Positions 1 through 8,963 of a DNA stretch of 64,000 bases are shown piece by piece. This DNA is from WHUA01 sp963711215 (lineage in GTDB: Bacteria; Pseudomonadota; Alphaproteobacteria; UBA8366), in the NCBI GenBank assembly GCA_963711215.1, contig CAVQDH010000002.1, positions 186,001 to 250,000 on the forward strand. The letters are read 5' to 3'. The notes under the pieces were generated by a model that was not told the origin of the DNA, searched no databases, and saw nothing but the letters and a program-made list of their open reading frames with translations. Positions within the stretch are counted from its first letter, which is position 1; each line of letters begins with the position of its first letter. The position numbers were made by a program, and so were the translations under genes.

Positions 1-1032
1 GCCGCGATCGTCGCCGGCTACGAGGTGATGACGCGCCTCGGCATGGCGGCGGGCGCGCTGGCAACGACCGAGGTCGGCTTTCACGCGACCTGCCTGTTCG
101 GGCCGTTCGGCGCAGCAGCGGCGGCAGCGAAGCTGATGGGCCTCGACGCGGACGCGCTCGCGCAGGCCTGGGGCATCGCCTTGTCGATGACCGGCGGGTC
201 GTCGCAGTTCGCCTTCGAGCCGAAGGGCACCATGGTAAAGCGCATGCACGGCGGCATCCCCGCGCAAAACGGCATCATCGCGGCCCAGCTCGCCAGCCTC
301 GGCGTCGCCGGTCCTGTCCGGGCGTTCGAGGGCGAGCATGGGTTCTTTCATCTGTACGGACGGAATCCGGAACCGGCCAAGCTGATGCGCCCGGCGGGCG
401 AGCCGTTCCAGATCCATAAGATGAGCTTCAAGCCCTATTCCTGCTGCCGCAAGTTCCATTCCCTGATCGATGCGCTGGAGACCGCGACCGACGGCTTCAC
501 CGTCGATCCGGCGTCGATCGACCGGATCACCGTCTATTCGCCGACCGGGTCGGTCGAGAAGCACCAGATGAAACGGCCGGACTCCGTGATGGCGGCGCAA
601 TACAGCATGCCCTACATCGTCGGCGCGACGCTGGCCTATGGCTCCCGGCGCTACGACGCCTACGGGCCCGACCACCATGCCGACAAGAAGATTCTCGATA
701 TCGTCGACCGCGTGCAGGCCGAGCATGACAAGAGCCTCGACCGCTACGTGCCCGATGCCATGCCCAACCGGGTCGTGGTGCGGCTGCGCGACGGCAGCGA
801 GCGCAAGGAGACCGTGATCGAGAGCCTGGGCTCGCCGGAGCGGCCTCTGTCGATGGAGGGCGTGGCCGAGAAAGCGCGGGCCCTTCTCGCGATGGTCGAT
901 CCCGGCATTGACGTCGAGCGGCTCGTGAAGGCGGTCGATGCGCTGCCGGCGACGAAAGACATCGGCGCCTTTGCCGGGACGCTCGTCATCCCGGGATATC
1001 CGTCGGAAGGACGCGGCTCCCGGGCGGCCTGA
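1..1032 (+). CDS. MmgE/PrpD family protein, 5'-truncated by the window edge
   Basis: The reading frame is open from base 1, so the N-terminus lies outside the window. The visible 343 residues match the MmgE/PrpD fold (2-methylcitrate dehydratase, aconitate decarboxylase and related enzymes). The family segment GFHATCLFGPFGAAAAAAK is near residue 27 of the visible part, and a PYSCCRKFHS segment typical of the family lies near residue 145. Members dehydrate or isomerise small carboxylic acids in the cytoplasm; the substrate here is unknown. It is followed 29 bases later by a CmcJ/NvfI-like gene and then a TRAP importer, which suggests a carboxylate catabolic cluster. Family assignment is firm, specificity is not. 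Confidence 0.9.
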   Translation, partial: AAIVAGYEVMTRLGMAAGALATTEVGFHATCLFGPFGAAAAAAKLMGLDADALAQAWGIALSMTGGSSQFAFEPKGTMVKRMHGGIPAQNGIIAAQLASLGVAGPVRAFEGEHGFFHLYGRNPEPAKLMRPAGEPFQIHKMSFKPYSCCRKFHSLIDALETATDGFTVDPASIDRITVYSPTGSVEKHQMKRPDSVMAAQYSMPYIVGATLAYGSRRYDAYGPDHHADKKILDIVDRVQAEHDKSLDRYVPDAMPNRVVVRLRDGSERKETVIESLGSPERPLSMEGVAEKARALLAMVDPGIDVERLVKAVDALPATKDIGAFAGTLVIPGYPSEGRGSRAA

Positions 1033-1061
1033 CCGATCGTAGACGTGAGGAATTGTGGATC

Positions 1062-1898
1062 ATGCCAAGCGCGCTCGAACTGGCTTTGCTCGACACCGTT
1101 TCGGCCTCCGTTCAGTTCGGCGTCGATACGGGGCAGACGCCCGTCACCCTGGTCAACGCGGCGGGATATGGCGACGACCAGCGGATGGGAAGCTTCGAGC
1201 CGCACCAGGTGACGATCCACGATGCGCGGCCGCTCGCCGACCGTTTCGATCTCGACGTCCAGGGGTTCGCGATCCGGCGCTGCCCCACAGCGGTCGAGGA
1301 TTTTTACGACACCGCCGAAGTACGCGCCGTCTATTACCCGGAGATGGAGGCGCTGGTGAAAAAGGTGACCGGCGCGGTAAAAGCGATCGTGTTCGATCAC
1401 ACCGTCCGGGTCGATGACGGCGGCCTGCAGGCGGAACGGAAGGTGCGGGCGCCGGTGCGCAACGTGCACAATGACTTCACCATCGCCGCCGCGGAACAGC
1501 GGGTGCGCGACCTGCTGCCGAGGGCCGAAGCCGCGGATCGGCTGCGCCGGCGCTTCGGGTCGATCAATGTGTGGCGCCCGATCGCGGGGCCGGTGGTCAC
1601 CGCGCCGCTCGCGATCTGCGAATTTGGCAGCATCCAGGATGGGGATTTGATCGCCGCCGAGCGGCAGTATCAGGACCGGATCGGCGGCATCTATTACCTC
1701 GCCTACAATCCGGAACAGCGCTGGTACTATTTTCCGCGCATGACGCGTGACGAGGTCGTGCTGCTCAAATGCTATGACTCGCTGACCGACGGCACCGCCC
1801 GTTGGACGGCGCATGGCGCGTTCGACGATCCGAATTCGCCGGCAAACGCGGCGCCGCGCGAAAGCATCGAAATCCGCACCCTCGTCTTCTACGAATAA
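1062..1898 (+). CDS. CmcJ/NvfI family oxidoreductase (putative non-haem iron dioxygenase)
   Basis: This 278-residue protein resembles the CmcJ/NvfI/GA4-desaturase family, whose members are Fe(II)-dependent hydroxylases or desaturases. Conserved family segments are FDHTVR (about 111-116), the HND motif in VRNVHNDFT (H136, D138) and a distal His in WTAHGAFDDP (H251), which together could form a His-x-Asp...His iron site. I chose ATG 1062 because a GTGAGG ribosome-binding sequence sits about 11 bases upstream; the in-frame TTG at 1053 is too close to it. It lies between MmgE/PrpD and the TRAP operon. The substrate is unknown, and the iron-site reading is inference from the family. Confidence 0.8.
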   Translation: MPSALELALLDTVSASVQFGVDTGQTPVTLVNAAGYGDDQRMGSFEPHQVTIHDARPLADRFDLDVQGFAIRRCPTAVEDFYDTAEVRAVYYPEMEALVKKVTGAVKAIVFDHTVRVDDGGLQAERKVRAPVRNVHNDFTIAAAEQRVRDLLPRAEAADRLRRRFGSINVWRPIAGPVVTAPLAICEFGSIQDGDLIAAERQYQDRIGGIYYLAYNPEQRWYYFPRMTRDEVVLLKCYDSLTDGTARWTAHGAFDDPNSPANAAPRESIEIRTLVFYE

Positions 1899-2075
1899 CG
1901 GCGCGCGCCGGCATCGAACCGCGCCCTGCATAGCCGCCGCGTATCGAATCCACCGGCAACCGGTATTGGAAGCGCTCGCCCTGTCGCCCTTTCGTGCGGC
2001 ACGCTTCGCCCGTCGGACTGATCGCCGGGGTGCCGCGCTTGACCGGTTGCGCCATGCAGCTTCTAATGAATCAGG

Positions 2076-2167
2076 TCCCAACGAATTGGGAAAGGAGCTC
2101 ATTGAAATCTGATGGGGAATTGGCCGAGCAAACAGGCCATTGAAATTAAGGGAACGAAACTGTTCCC
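2076..2167. promoter_or_regulatory. Cluster of three inverted repeats upstream of the TRAP operon
   Basis: Three perfect inverted repeats lie in the leader of the TRAP binding-protein gene. They are TCCCAA-CGAA-TTGGGA at 2076-2091, TGGCC-N9-GGCCA at 2121-2139 and GGGAAC-N6-GTTCCC at 2150-2167. The last one ends 27 bases before the chosen start codon, where it could be an operator or a leader hairpin. The rest of the 1899-2193 interval shows no convincing gene. Confidence 0.4.
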
Positions 2168-2193
2168 AAACCAAAATAGGGAGGCAAGAAGTG

Positions 2194-3333
2194 ATGAGAC
2201 CAGTTCGATTAATGACTGGCGTCGTAGCGCTGGGGCTTGGCGCCTTGGCAATGACGCTCGCACTGCCGGCGTCCGCTGCAGACAAAGCGCAGAAGGTTAA
2301 TATCCGCTTCGCATCGGATATCGTGCCGCCCCCGCATCCGGCGGCGATAGCCCAGGTTTACTTCGGCGAGGAGCTTGTAAAGCTCATCCCCGGCAGCACG
2401 GTTCGCATGTATCCGGCGGGTTCGCTTTATAAGATTCCCGAGGCGGTCGAGGCGATGACTGACGGTAACCTGGAAATGACCTGGGGCCAGTTCGGCAAGA
2501 CGTCCCAGATCGATCCGTATATGGCGACCGTGAACGGGCCGATGCTGCTCACGACGCCGGGCGCGATGAACCAGATGGAGCATTTCTCCACCTACAAGGC
2601 GCTGGTGAAGCGGTTCAAGGATGCTCACGGCATCAAGATCTTCGGCGTCGGCTTTCTCAGCATGTATATCGGCATCGGCGGCCGCGAGCCGCTGCGCACG
2701 ATCAATGAATTTAGCGGCAAGAAGCTGCGCAGCATGGGACCGGCGGAAAACGTCGCGCTCGAACGCTGGGGCGCCAGCGCCGTCACGATGGCGTTCGGCG
2801 ACGTACCGCCCGCGCTCGAGACCAAGGTGATCGACGGTCTTGCGACCAGCCTTGGCGGCTTCATCAGCACGAAGGATCAAGCGCCGTATTTCACGGTGGC
2901 CGGCATCAACGGCATCTCGGGCGACTACTACTGGATCGGCGCGAGCTACAAGTGGTGGAACAGGCTGAACAAGCCGACCCAGAACATCATCGAGACCCTG
3001 ATGGTCAAGAAGGTCATCCCGTTCCAGAAAGCGGCCAACTGGTGCTACGACAAGCGCGTCCTGAAAAAGTATGAGACCAAGGACCCGACCAAGCCCGGCG
3101 TCTACGTTCTGAGCCCGAAGGAATTGGAGGCATTTGCCGCGAAGCTGGGCGACGCGACGGCGGATTGGATCAAGACGAAGACGCCGAAAGACGCCAACAA
3201 GCTCATCGACGACTTCGTGCGCGACGCGCGGGCCGCCTCGAAGGCGCATCCGCTCGGGACCGATCCGCTCGAGAAGACCGATTGTTCAAAATACGAACCC
3301 TGGTTTCCGCGCTACGCGAAAAAGAAAACGTGA
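2194..3333 (+). CDS. dctP: TRAP transporter substrate-binding protein, DctP type
   Basis: The periplasmic binding protein of a tripartite ATP-independent transporter, which captures an organic acid and hands it to the membrane partners. The mature part begins after a clear signal peptide (LALPASAA). The fold is that of DctP/TAXI-like proteins: DPYMATVNGPML, LRTINEFSGKKLRSMG (the conserved substrate-contact Arg region), and a C-terminal helical part. About 379 residues is slightly long for the family. GGGAGG about 9 bases upstream supports ATG 2194; GTG 2191 is an alternative. Next are a small and a large permease. Given the neighbouring MmgE/PrpD and aldolase, the ligand is probably a carboxylate, but this is inference. 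Confidence 0.9.
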   Translation: MRPVRLMTGVVALGLGALAMTLALPASAADKAQKVNIRFASDIVPPPHPAAIAQVYFGEELVKLIPGSTVRMYPAGSLYKIPEAVEAMTDGNLEMTWGQFGKTSQIDPYMATVNGPMLLTTPGAMNQMEHFSTYKALVKRFKDAHGIKIFGVGFLSMYIGIGGREPLRTINEFSGKKLRSMGPAENVALERWGASAVTMAFGDVPPALETKVIDGLATSLGGFISTKDQAPYFTVAGINGISGDYYWIGASYKWWNRLNKPTQNIIETLMVKKVIPFQKAANWCYDKRVLKKYETKDPTKPGVYVLSPKELEAFAAKLGDATADWIKTKTPKDANKLIDDFVRDARAASKAHPLGTDPLEKTDCSKYEPWFPRYAKKKT

Positions 3334-3441
3334 GACTGACAAGAAGAAGGAAGCGACGAAGAAGAAATCATGATTGGCTGCACCGGCTGTTCTCCGCCGG
3401 ATCGGTTGGCACTGCGAGCGGGGGATAGGCCTGGCGCCCTT

Positions 3442-3466
3442 CCCCACTTCGCGTGGCGCGGTGGGG
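3442..3466 (+). promoter_or_regulatory. Stable stem-loop between dctP and dctQ
   Basis: CCCCAC (3442-3447) pairs with GTGGGG (3461-3466), and inside it CGCG (3450-3453) pairs with CGCG (3457-3460) around a three-base loop, with a two-base bulge. There is no T-tract, so it is more likely an intercistronic mRNA-stabilising or partial-attenuation hairpin than a full terminator. Similar hairpins follow the other binding-protein genes in this window. Confidence 0.55.
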
Positions 3467-3503
3467 ACCTTCCGGCCGTCGACTTTTCAAAAGGGATAGG
3501 GTC

Positions 3504-4061
3504 ATGGATAACGTGCTCGATGCCGCCTACAAGGCGTTGCGGTTCTTTACCGATAAAATCGTCGGCTACTTTGCGGCGACCGTCATGCTGAGCGCGACAG
3601 GGCTTGCCCTGCTGGAGATCTTCCGGCGTTACGTCATTGACATCACCTTTCAATGGGGCCAGGACGCCGTTACCTATTTCATCGTCGGCTCGATTTCGTT
3701 GTTCTTCGCGGTGACGCAGGCGCGCCGTTCGCACCTGGCCATGTCGGCGATCCTCGATCTGCTGAAGGCGAAAGGGAAGACGCGTACGGTGATGTACATC
3801 CGCGCGATCGTCTCGACCTGTTCGCTTTTGTTCTACTCCGCCTTTGCCTGGTGGGGCTGGACGAATGTCGAGCGCACCTACGCGACGGGCCGCATGACGC
3901 AAAGCCTCGAGCTCGTGATGTGGCCGTTCCAATTGATGTTGCAGGTCGGCTTCGCGATCATGGCGCTGGTCGCGGCGTTCCAGCTCTACCAGGACATCCA
4001 GGCGCTTCGCGGCAAGAAGGTCTTTCCATGGGCCGCGACCGAGGAAAGCCTGGAGATTTAA
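3504..4061 (+). CDS. dctQ: TRAP transporter small permease subunit, DctQ family
   Basis: A 185-residue inner-membrane protein with four predicted membrane helices (around 17-40, 50-70, 90-112 and 127-150). It carries the family-typical segment EIFRRYVIDITFQWGQDAV. With the large subunit it forms the Na+-driven TRAP permease. ATG 3504 is preceded by AAGGGATAGG. It lies 170 bases after the binding-protein gene, across a strong stem-loop, and is followed after about 120 bases by dctM. Confidence 0.9.
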   Translation: MDNVLDAAYKALRFFTDKIVGYFAATVMLSATGLALLEIFRRYVIDITFQWGQDAVTYFIVGSISLFFAVTQARRSHLAMSAILDLLKAKGKTRTVMYIRAIVSTCSLLFYSAFAWWGWTNVERTYATGRMTQSLELVMWPFQLMLQVGFAIMALVAAFQLYQDIQALRGKKVFPWAATEESLEI

Positions 4062-4183
4062 GGTTCAAGCCGACTATGGCGCACCGTCGTTCCAGGACGG
4101 GATCGCCGATTTCACGCAAAACAAACTTGCCGGCGCGGTCATCGGCCGCGACCCGGAAAACGGAGTAGGGGAGACAGAGGGAG

Positions 4184-5464
4184 ATGGCCGCACTTGGAAG
4201 TATGTTGCTGATCTTCATGGCGCTGGCGGTGCCAATCGGTACCGCGCTTGCCGGAGCGTCAATCCTCTACATCCTCTATGACCCGATGCTGTCGCCGGTG
4301 ACGGTGTTCCGCGCGTTCTTCTCCTTCCTGAACAGCTACACCCTGATGGCGGTGCCGTTCTTCATCTACGCCGGGTTCCTGATGGAAAAGACCGGCCTCA
4401 TCGGCAAGCTGTTCCAGCTCGCCGATGCGATGGTCGGGTGGGTTCCCGGCGGCTTCGCCTATGCGACGCTGATCGCCTGCGTCCTGTTCGGCGCGATCTC
4501 CGGGTCCAGCACCGCGATGGCCGCGGCAATGGGGGTGATCGCCTATCCCGAGATGATCAAGCGCGGTTATCCGGTGTGGATGGCGGCCGGCGTGATCGCC
4601 TGCGGCGGCGGTATCGCGCTTCTCATTCCGCCCAGCATCTCGCTCATCCTGTTCGGCATTCTGACCGAGGAATCGATCGTCTCGCTGTTCTTCGCCGGCT
4701 TCGTGCCGGGAATCATGCTGGCGATCAGCGACGCGATCATCATCGTCTTCGCCGCCTGGTATCTCAAGATGCCGTCCGGCACCTTCGACGCGCGCTATCT
4801 GGTGCGCTCGCTGTGGGAGTCGGGCCCGGCGCTCTTGATGCCCGTCTTCGTGCTCGGCGGGCTTTATGGCGGCCTGTTCACGCCGACCGAGGCGGGCGCG
4901 GCGGCCTGCGGCTACGCCATGGTCTACGGGTTCATCGCGAAGCGCGGCGCGTTCGTCAAGGAGCTGCTGCCGACTACCTTCCGCGCCGTCAACCTGACGT
5001 CGGTGGTGTTCTTCCTGGTCGGTTGCGTCGGCGTCTTCCAGTTCCTGCTCGCCAACAAGGGCTGGCCGCAGGACATCGCGGCCTGGGTCAACGCGCTGAA
5101 CCTGTCGCCGATGGGATTCCTGGTCATTCTCCTCGCCGTCCTGCTCTTCCTGTCGATGTGGCTGACCGGTGTCGCCATCCTGGTTCTCACGGTGCCGATC
5201 TTCTTCCCGGTGGCGACCGTGCTCGGGATCGATCCCATCCACCTCGGCATCCTCGTCACCATCGCGATCGAGATGGGCGGTGTGATTCCGCCGGTGGGCC
5301 TCAACCTGTTCGCCGTCAGCGGCACGACTGGCGTTCCCTTGGCCAAGGTCATGCAAGGCGCTATACCGTTCCTCTGCACGGATGGCATCGTGCTGATCCT
5401 GGTGCTGTTCTTCCCGATCCTGGCGCTCTGGGTCCCGAACATGATGATCAAGTCGGTGTTCTGA
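4184..5464 (+). CDS. dctM: TRAP transporter large permease subunit, DctM family
   Basis: A 426-residue polytopic membrane protein with about 12 hydrophobic segments; it is the ion-coupled transport subunit of the TRAP system. Family hallmarks include GAISGSSTAMAAAMG (about 104-118), IPPSISLILFGILTEES and GVIPPVGLNLFAVSG near the C-terminus, matching the two pseudo-symmetric hairpin regions. The start is supported by GGGGAGACAGAGGG just upstream. The gene ends close to the convergent aldolase gene. No ligand can be assigned from the permease. Confidence 0.93.
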   Translation: MAALGSMLLIFMALAVPIGTALAGASILYILYDPMLSPVTVFRAFFSFLNSYTLMAVPFFIYAGFLMEKTGLIGKLFQLADAMVGWVPGGFAYATLIACVLFGAISGSSTAMAAAMGVIAYPEMIKRGYPVWMAAGVIACGGGIALLIPPSISLILFGILTEESIVSLFFAGFVPGIMLAISDAIIIVFAAWYLKMPSGTFDARYLVRSLWESGPALLMPVFVLGGLYGGLFTPTEAGAAACGYAMVYGFIAKRGAFVKELLPTTFRAVNLTSVVFFLVGCVGVFQFLLANKGWPQDIAAWVNALNLSPMGFLVILLAVLLFLSMWLTGVAILVLTVPIFFPVATVLGIDPIHLGILVTIAIEMGGVIPPVGLNLFAVSGTTGVPLAKVMQGAIPFLCTDGIVLILVLFFPILALWVPNMMIKSVF

Positions 5465-5495
5465 AGAGGGGCGGCTGCTCGTCTGCAGTCCGTGC

Positions 5496-6278
5496 TTAGT
5501 CGACACAATCAGGTTCGCGCCGCAGCGCCTGACGCGCGAAATAATGGAAGGTCGCGCCCAAGGGTTTCGACTTGAGGCGGTAGTCATGCGCCTGCCGCGC
5601 CGGTTCCGGCTCGAGATCGCGGATGGTGCCCGCGGACATGGCAAGAAGCTGCAGCCGTGCCGCCCGCTCGATGAAGATCGACAATACGGCGGCTTCCTCG
5701 ATCGTCGCGCAGGCGCAGAGCTGGCCGTGATGCGCGAGCAGGATGCTGCGTTTGTCACCAATCGCGGTCGAGATGATCTCGCCTTCCTCGTCGCCGATCG
5801 GCGGGCCCGGCCAGCGATCGAGATAGGCGCAATCTTCGTAGAACATGGACGTATCCATATGGGCAGCCTTGAGTGGCACACCGATCATTGAAAGGGCGGA
5901 GACATGCGGCGGGTGCGTATGCATGATCGAATTCACGTCGGGCCGCTTGCGGTAGATCCAGAGATGAAAGCGGTTCGAGGGGTTGGGCATTCCGTCCCCT
6001 TCGAGGACGTTGAGGTCGTCGTCGACCAATAAATAATCGCTCGCACTTATCTCCTCCAGGCCGAGGCCGAACCGTGCAGTCCACATCGTGCCCGGCCTGT
6101 CGCCGCGCGCCGTGATTTGTCCCGCCAGCGCCGAGCCATGCTCCTCGTGCGCCAGCATCCTGCAGCTCAGCGCGAGTTTCTGGCGCGTCGTCCAGGTTGG
6201 CGTCGGCAGGTGACGCTCCATCTCTCTGCTGGCCCGTGCGTCGAAGTCCGACTTCGGTTTGTGTCCGGCCTTTGGCAT
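5496..6278 (-). CDS. Class II aldolase/adducin domain protein
   Basis: A 260-residue member of the AraD/FucA/adducin fold: metal-dependent aldolases, epimerases or decarboxylases acting on phosphorylated or free sugars and hydroxy acids. The zinc site is visible as MHTHPPH (H120 and H122) and AHHGQ (H183/H184), with the acidic residue region upstream. The last ~35 residues (after SAGTIRDLEPEPARQAHDYR) match the extended subfamily often annotated class II aldolase/adducin family protein in catabolic operons. It is convergent with the TRAP operon, with only about 30 bases between stop codons, and probably belongs to the same catabolic function. Reaction and substrate are unknown. Confidence 0.88.
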   Translation of the reverse strand: MPKAGHKPKSDFDARASREMERHLPTPTWTTRQKLALSCRMLAHEEHGSALAGQITARGDRPGTMWTARFGLGLEEISASDYLLVDDDLNVLEGDGMPNPSNRFHLWIYRKRPDVNSIMHTHPPHVSALSMIGVPLKAAHMDTSMFYEDCAYLDRWPGPPIGDEEGEIISTAIGDKRSILLAHHGQLCACATIEEAAVLSIFIERAARLQLLAMSAGTIRDLEPEPARQAHDYRLKSKPLGATFHYFARQALRREPDCVD

Positions 6279-6468
6279 CGATCGAATCCTTCCTGGCGAG
6301 GCGATGTTCTGTCCTGTTTGCCGATACGCGCCGCCCGCCCAAGCATATCATTGGCGGCACACTGAGCCGCCGACTGCCGAGGACTGAGAGCCGCCGACCG
6401 GCGCAATTCGATGATATACCGGATTGAACATCGCCGCCGCCGGGTCGCGGATCGACGGGTAGTGGTTG

Positions 6469-6606
6469 TTACGCGAATGCGATCACCAGGATCACCAACA
6501 CGAGTGCCGCCGCACCCAACGAAATGGCCAGCACGTAGCGGACGTTGTGCCCGGTCACGCCTTGGCGTGCTTCGGTCGTTCGGACTCGCGTTTTCTCGTC
6601 TGGCAT
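6469..6606 (-). CDS. Small single-pass membrane protein (45 residues)
   Basis: A short gene in the gap between the aldolase and the glucan enzyme. It encodes MPDEKTRVRTTEARQGVTGH followed by a strongly hydrophobic tail of about 20 residues, giving a cytoplasmic basic N-terminus and one C-terminal membrane helix. The charged TEARQGxTGH segment before the helix recurs in small alphaproteobacterial hypothetical proteins that I know of only as uncharacterised. A purine-rich GGAGACAGGA precedes the ATG at 6606. No function can be given. Confidence 0.6.
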   Translation of the reverse strand: MPDEKTRVRTTEARQGVTGHNVRYVLAISLGAAALVLVILVIAFA

Positions 6607-6779
6607 TCCTGTCTCCGGTCGGCTTGTACGGCTCCGCGCGCCGAGCTGGGCGTATCGGTTGACTTACGAACGGACCCCGTGCCGGATGGTTCCGGGTCGA
6701 TATCGTCGCACGGGGCGTGGATTCCGCGCCTTATCCGGCTACAATCCCCCTCCGCTCGCTTGGTCAGGGAGACTCCCCT

Positions 6780-8441
6780 TTGCATCGCTTGTTCGCGGTA
6801 CCGGCGCTCCTGCTTGCCGCCGTGCTCGGTTTTTACTTCTGGTCCTGGCTGGGACGGCCGGTGCCCATGACCGACGCGCCCGGCGGGCGCCTGCAATGCC
6901 TGTCCTACACGCCCTATGACGGATCGAGCTCGCCGCTCGACCCGGAGAACTACAAGGTCGCGCCGGGCCGTATTCGCGCGGACCTCGAGGCGTTGCATCC
7001 CTTCACCAACTGCATCCGGACCTATTCGTCCTTGCCGCCGCAGGACGAGGTCGTGCGCGAGGCGGACAAGCTCGGCATGCAGGTCTATCTCGGCATCTGG
7101 GTCAACGCCAACGCGAAGGAAACCCAGAAGGAGATCGCCACCGCGCTCGCCCTCGCCAAGGCCTATCCCAAGGCGATCCGGGCGCTGGTCGTCGGCAACG
7201 AGGTGATGCTGCGCCGAGAGATGACCGGCGAGCAGCTCGCCGCGATCATCCGCGAGGTGAAGGCGCGCAGCGGCGGCCTGCCGGTGACCTATGCCGATAT
7301 CTTCGAGTTCTGGCGGCGCAATCCGGTGCTGGCCCAGGCGGTCGATTTCATGGCGATTCATATCCTGCCGCATTGGGACGACCCGGCCCCGGTGAGTATC
7401 GACCAGGTGCAGGCGCATGTCCGCGGCATCATCGCGCGGGTGCAGCGGACCTTTCCCGGCAAGCCGCTGATCATCGGCGAGATCGGCTGGCCCAGCGCCG
7501 GGCGGACCCGCGGCGCCGCGGTGCCGAGCCTGGTCAACGAGGCGCGCTTCATTCGCGAGTTCGTCAACGGCGCCGAGGCGATCGGCGTGCCCTACAACAT
7601 CATCGAGGCCATCGACCAGAAATGGAAGCGCAACCCGGAAGGGACGGTCGGCGGCTATTGGGGGTTGCTCAACGGCGACCGGGTGCTGAAATTTCCGCTG
7701 ACGGGTCCGGTGCGCGAATGGCCGCGCTGGCGGTCTGCCTTCGCGGCGTCGCTGATCCTGACGGCCCTCGTGCTGGCCTGGGGGTTGGTGCCGGGCCGGC
7801 GGCTCGGCCTGCTGCGCTGGCTCCTTCTCGGCGTCCTCGGCCAGGTGCTCGCCTCCACGCTGGTGCTGCAGGCGAACCAGACGGCGACGATCAGCCTCAA
7901 CATCCTCGAGTACGCGCGCGGCCTCGCGCTTGCCGCGCTGACCGTCGGCGCCTTCGTGCTGATCTGCCTGCCGCGCATCGATGGCCGCGACCGGCGCCGG
8001 ATCGAGGCGGCGCCGGCGCGGCTGCCCGATCTGCTGGCGTGGCTGCGCCGTCCGTCCCGCGATGGGCTCAGTCCGGATATCGCGCTCGGCCTCGTCGTCT
8101 GGCCGACCCTTGCCGGCGGCGCGCTCGCCGCGCTGCTCATGGCGGTGGACGGCCGGCATCGCGATTTCCTGATTCCCGAATTCTGGTTTCTGGCCGCGAT
8201 GATGCTGTATCACTGGCTCGCCTCTTCCCGGCGGCGCGTGTGGCAGGATAACCGGCGCGAAGAGGGTTGGCTCGCGCTCGTGCTCATCGGCATCGGGCCG
8301 TTCGCCTGGGACGGGCCGCATAATCTCGAAGCAATGACCTGGATCGCCGTGGTCGTCGCCTTGGCGCTGCCGTGGGTCGCTGCCGCCTGGCAGGCGTTAC
8401 GCGTGCCGGCTTTCGATCCACGCCAGGCGGAGCAGCGCTAG
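6780..8441 (+). CDS. Membrane-bound GH17-like beta-glucan enzyme (exo-1,3-glucanase / beta-1,6-glucan synthase type)
   Basis: The N-terminal half (about 40-310) is a GH17-like TIM barrel. Putative catalytic acids are E141 in VVGNEV and E234 in IIGEIGWPSAG. A helix at the N-terminus (about 4-22) anchors it, and the C-terminal 230 residues contain about seven membrane helices. This architecture occurs in NdvC-like proteins that take part in cyclic beta-(1,3)-(1,6)-glucan synthesis in Bradyrhizobium, where the GH17 part acts as a transglycosylase. I prefer TTG 6780, preceded by CAGGGAGA; GTG 6717 is in frame. It stands alone and its 3' end overlaps the convergent membrane-protein gene by 45 bases. 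A role in periplasmic glucan or polysaccharide remodelling is inference. Confidence 0.78.
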   Translation: MHRLFAVPALLLAAVLGFYFWSWLGRPVPMTDAPGGRLQCLSYTPYDGSSSPLDPENYKVAPGRIRADLEALHPFTNCIRTYSSLPPQDEVVREADKLGMQVYLGIWVNANAKETQKEIATALALAKAYPKAIRALVVGNEVMLRREMTGEQLAAIIREVKARSGGLPVTYADIFEFWRRNPVLAQAVDFMAIHILPHWDDPAPVSIDQVQAHVRGIIARVQRTFPGKPLIIGEIGWPSAGRTRGAAVPSLVNEARFIREFVNGAEAIGVPYNIIEAIDQKWKRNPEGTVGGYWGLLNGDRVLKFPLTGPVREWPRWRSAFAASLILTALVLAWGLVPGRRLGLLRWLLLGVLGQVLASTLVLQANQTATISLNILEYARGLALAALTVGAFVLICLPRIDGRDRRRIEAAPARLPDLLAWLRRPSRDGLSPDIALGLVVWPTLAGGALAALLMAVDGRHRDFLIPEFWFLAAMMLYHWLASSRRRVWQDNRREEGWLALVLIGIGPFAWDGPHNLEAMTWIAVVVALALPWVAAAWQALRVPAFDPRQAEQR

Positions 8442-8798
8442 AAGCAGGCCCGGCCCCGCCACCGTCGCGTTGTACAGCACCAGTCCGGCGCCGCCGATCG
8501 CCATGGCGATGAAGGCGAAGATCACGGCCCGCCGGTAGGGCGGCGCCAGGGACAGGAGCGCGAAGGCGACCGACAGATAGCCGACGCCTTTCCATTCGGT
8601 CGCGACGATGAGGCCCGTGCGGAGCGGGCACCACCACACCGCCTGGGCGCTCTTGCACATGTTGCCGATCGCCTCCGGCTCGACCCAGCTGTAGCGCAGC
8701 GCATAGCCGATGCCGGCGCAGATCACCGTCAGGGCCGCCCCCGCCAGCGCCGGGCGGCGTCGAATGAAGTGGGGCAGGGGAAGGCTCATATCGGACAT
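8397..8798 (-). CDS. Hypothetical membrane protein, four helices (133 residues)
   Basis: Hydrophobic segments around residues 14-33, 65-85, 92-110 and 113-126 suggest four membrane helices. Two cysteines (C48 and C57, in MCKSAQAVWWCPLR) lie in the first loop and could form a periplasmic disulfide. ATG 8798 is the first good start, and an extension upstream has no family likeness. The last 45 bases overlap the 3' end of the convergent glucan-enzyme gene, so the two mRNAs share an antisense tail. I do not recognise a function; linkage to the glucan enzyme could suggest an envelope role. Confidence 0.7.
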   Translation of the reverse strand: MSDMSLPLPHFIRRRPALAGAALTVICAGIGYALRYSWVEPEAIGNMCKSAQAVWWCPLRTGLIVATEWKGVGYLSVAFALLSLAPPYRRAVIFAFIAMAIGGAGLVLYNATVAGPGLLLALLRLAWIESRHA

Positions 8799-8963
8799 GG
8801 GCTGTGGTCTGAGGGTGGAAGACGAAGGCGCATTGGACGGCGGATCATGCGCGAGGGCAATGAAGAAATTTTGCCGCAGGCCGCCGGACGTGTCTCGTGC
8901 GCCATCCGCAAATACGTTAGGGTTTCTCCCATCAGCACGGCGGCGCCAGGCGATGGAGGCGAA

